Assembly: GCA_001780895.1 (NCBI GenBank)
Contig: MFJJ01000008.1
Location: 1-12,154 of the forward strand
Direction of reading: 5' to 3'
Origin: Candidatus Gottesmanbacteria bacterium RIFCSPHIGHO2_01_FULL_46_14
GTDB lineage: Bacteria > Patescibacteriota > Microgenomatia > UBA10105 > UBA927
Length of the DNA stretch: 12,154 nt
The notes under the pieces are model-generated. The model worked only from the letters and a program-made list of their open reading frames with translations. It ran no database searches and had not been told where the DNA came from. This document shows, piece after piece, positions 10,907 to 12,154 of this stretch; the first letter of the stretch is position 1; each line of letters begins with the position of its first letter. The position numbers and the translations under genes are program-made.

Positions 10907-12154
10907 ATGAGTGATATTGATGAAGTCAAATCCCGATTAAATATCGTCGATATTATTGGTGCAAAAGTGCCACTTAAAAAAAATGGTCGGCATTTTAAAG
11001 CCCTGTGTCCGTTTCACAACGAAAAAACCCCTTCGTTTATCGTAAGCCCGGAACGGCAAATGTGGAAATGTTTTGGCTGCGGAAAAGGAGGGAGCGTTAT
11101 CGACTTTGTCATGGAGTACGAGCACATGGATTTTGTTGAAGCCTTGGAAGAGCTTGCCCAAAAAGCAGGAGTGAAGCTTGAACGAAGAGTCGCCGAAACG
11201 CCGCAGGCGCAGCTCAAACAGCAGCTGTATGCAGTCAATCACTTAGCGAGTGAATACTTCCAGTATATTTTGACCAAACACGCCCTCGGAGAAAAAGCCC
11301 GTCAGTATTTGAAACATCGCGGTGTCACGGACAAAGCGATTAAGACCTTCGCCTTAGGATATAGCCCTAATAGTTGGGATGCCCTGGCCAGATTTTTGCG
11401 GAAGAAAGGGTATGAACCGAAGGTCCTGGAGCTTGCCGGTCTTTTGGTTCCGTCACCGCGGGGTGGATATGATCGATTTCGCGGTCGTGTGATCTTTACG
11501 CTCAGAGATCATCGGGGCAATGTTGTGGGATTTTCCGGACGACACATAAATTCGGATGATAAAGAAGCAAAGTATATTAATTCCTCCGAAACACCGGTCT
11601 ATAACAAAAGTAATGTTTTGTATGGTCTCGATATTACAAAGGATGCCATTAGTAAAGCAAACGAAGCCATTCTTATGGAAGGAGAATTTGATGTCATTTC
11701 TTCATTTCAAGCAGGGATAAGCAACGTCGTTGCGATAAAAGGATCAGCGCTCACCGAGGGACACGTCAATCTCCTCAAGCGGTTTACCGAGCGGGTCATT
11801 TTTGCATTGGATAGTGATGTTGCCGGAGATGCTGCAAGTCGACGCGGAATAGAAATTGCCGATCGGGCAGGGCTTGATATGCGTGTCCTGGTGCTCCCAG
11901 ACGGGAAAGACCCTGATGAAGCCGTTCGTACCAATCCCGGACTTGTCAAAAAGGCGATAGCTGAAGCGGTGCCGATTTATGACTATTTTATGAGCTCGGC
12001 GCTTAAACGTTTTGATATTCAAACCCCGTTTGGGAAGCGCAAATTAAGCGATGAGCTTCTTCCGGTACTTGCCGGAATAGAAAATATTATTGTGCAAAGT
12101 CATTACATCAAAAAGTTAGCGGGTGTTCTTGATACCAGCACAGAGGCAGTGAGC
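10907..12154 (+). CDS. dnaG: DNA primase, N-terminal 416 residues (runs off the window)
   Basis: DnaG makes the RNA primers for replication and works with the DnaB helicase. The CHC2 zinc finger is at the N-terminus: C34-P-F-H37 and C55-F-G-C58, with TPSF between and GGSVIDFV after. The RNA-polymerase core follows with RGRVIFTLRDHRGNVVGFSGR (192-212) and KYINSSETPVYNKSNVLYG (222-240). The Toprim domain follows: AILMEGEFDVI (254-264, catalytic Glu), VVAIKGSALT and VIFALDSDVAG (297-307, D302 and D304). The reading frame has no stop before the window end; the C-terminal helicase-binding domain lies outside. ATG 10907 gives the canonical SDIDEVKSRLNIVDII start; an in-frame ATG at 10886 would add seven residues. 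No Shine-Dalgarno. Confidence 0.95.
   Translation, partial: MSDIDEVKSRLNIVDIIGAKVPLKKNGRHFKALCPFHNEKTPSFIVSPERQMWKCFGCGKGGSVIDFVMEYEHMDFVEALEELAQKAGVKLERRVAETPQAQLKQQLYAVNHLASEYFQYILTKHALGEKARQYLKHRGVTDKAIKTFALGYSPNSWDALARFLRKKGYEPKVLELAGLLVPSPRGGYDRFRGRVIFTLRDHRGNVVGFSGRHINSDDKEAKYINSSETPVYNKSNVLYGLDITKDAISKANEAILMEGEFDVISSFQAGISNVVAIKGSALTEGHVNLLKRFTERVIFALDSDVAGDAASRRGIEIADRAGLDMRVLVLPDGKDPDEAVRTNPGLVKKAIAEAVPIYDYFMSSALKRFDIQTPFGKRKLSDELLPVLAGIENIIVQSHYIKKLAGVLDTSTEAVS

Overview
The window looks like a chromosomal segment from an uncultured bacterium of the Candidate Phyla Radiation (Patescibacteria), possibly a Microgenomates-type lineage. This rests on small dense genes, starts that mostly lack Shine-Dalgarno sequences, -10 boxes 6-8 nt from the start codon, an LTD surface protein with a Thr-Pro tail, a GT-C-like membrane protein and TGA used as stop. 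The taxonomic call is inference. Housekeeping genes lie at both ends: a ComF-type phosphoribosyltransferase (partial) and thiN on the left, and dnaG (partial) on the right. The middle is accessory.

Layout. 1-893: comF tail overlapping thiamine pyrophosphokinase by an ATGA junction. 940-1278 (-): small zinc-ribbon protein. 1303-2379 (-): a LAGLIDADG endonuclease gene whose stop codon lies inside the tRNA-Ser(GCT) gene that follows it. 2432-3074: tRNA-Ser(TGA) and a small membrane protein. 3071-3794: a Phd/YefM-type antitoxin with a palindromic promoter-operator and a PIN toxin broken by a frameshift. 3809-4453: tRNA-Arg(GCG), tRNA-Ser(CGA), a MazG-like pyrophosphatase, tRNA-Arg(CCG) and a tandem-hairpin element. 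4461-5922: an HD-domain phosphohydrolase overlapping an EamA transporter. 5919-6875 (-): a secreted lamin-tail-domain protein. 6993-7149: tRNA-Ser(GGA) and a second tandem-hairpin element. 7184-8914: a GIY-YIG remnant and a GT-C-like membrane protein. 8924-9525: a RelB/RelE-type toxin-antitoxin pair with a palindromic promoter. 9531-10835: a Nudix hydrolase convergent with a DUF218 (YdcF-like) protein (-). 10907-end: DNA primase.

All four serine tRNA isoacceptors (GCT, TGA, CGA, GGA) occur within 5.8 kb, with two arginine tRNAs. Mobile or selfish material (LAGLIDADG, GIY-YIG, two toxin-antitoxin modules) is interleaved with them, as expected at tRNA-associated insertion sites.

The most unusual structure is a pair of 73-nt elements at 4381-4453 and 7077-7149. 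Each starts exactly at the discriminator base of a tRNA. Each folds into two hairpins separated by one nucleotide, with the same bulge layout and with arm changes that keep pairing. I do not recognise this element from any named family.
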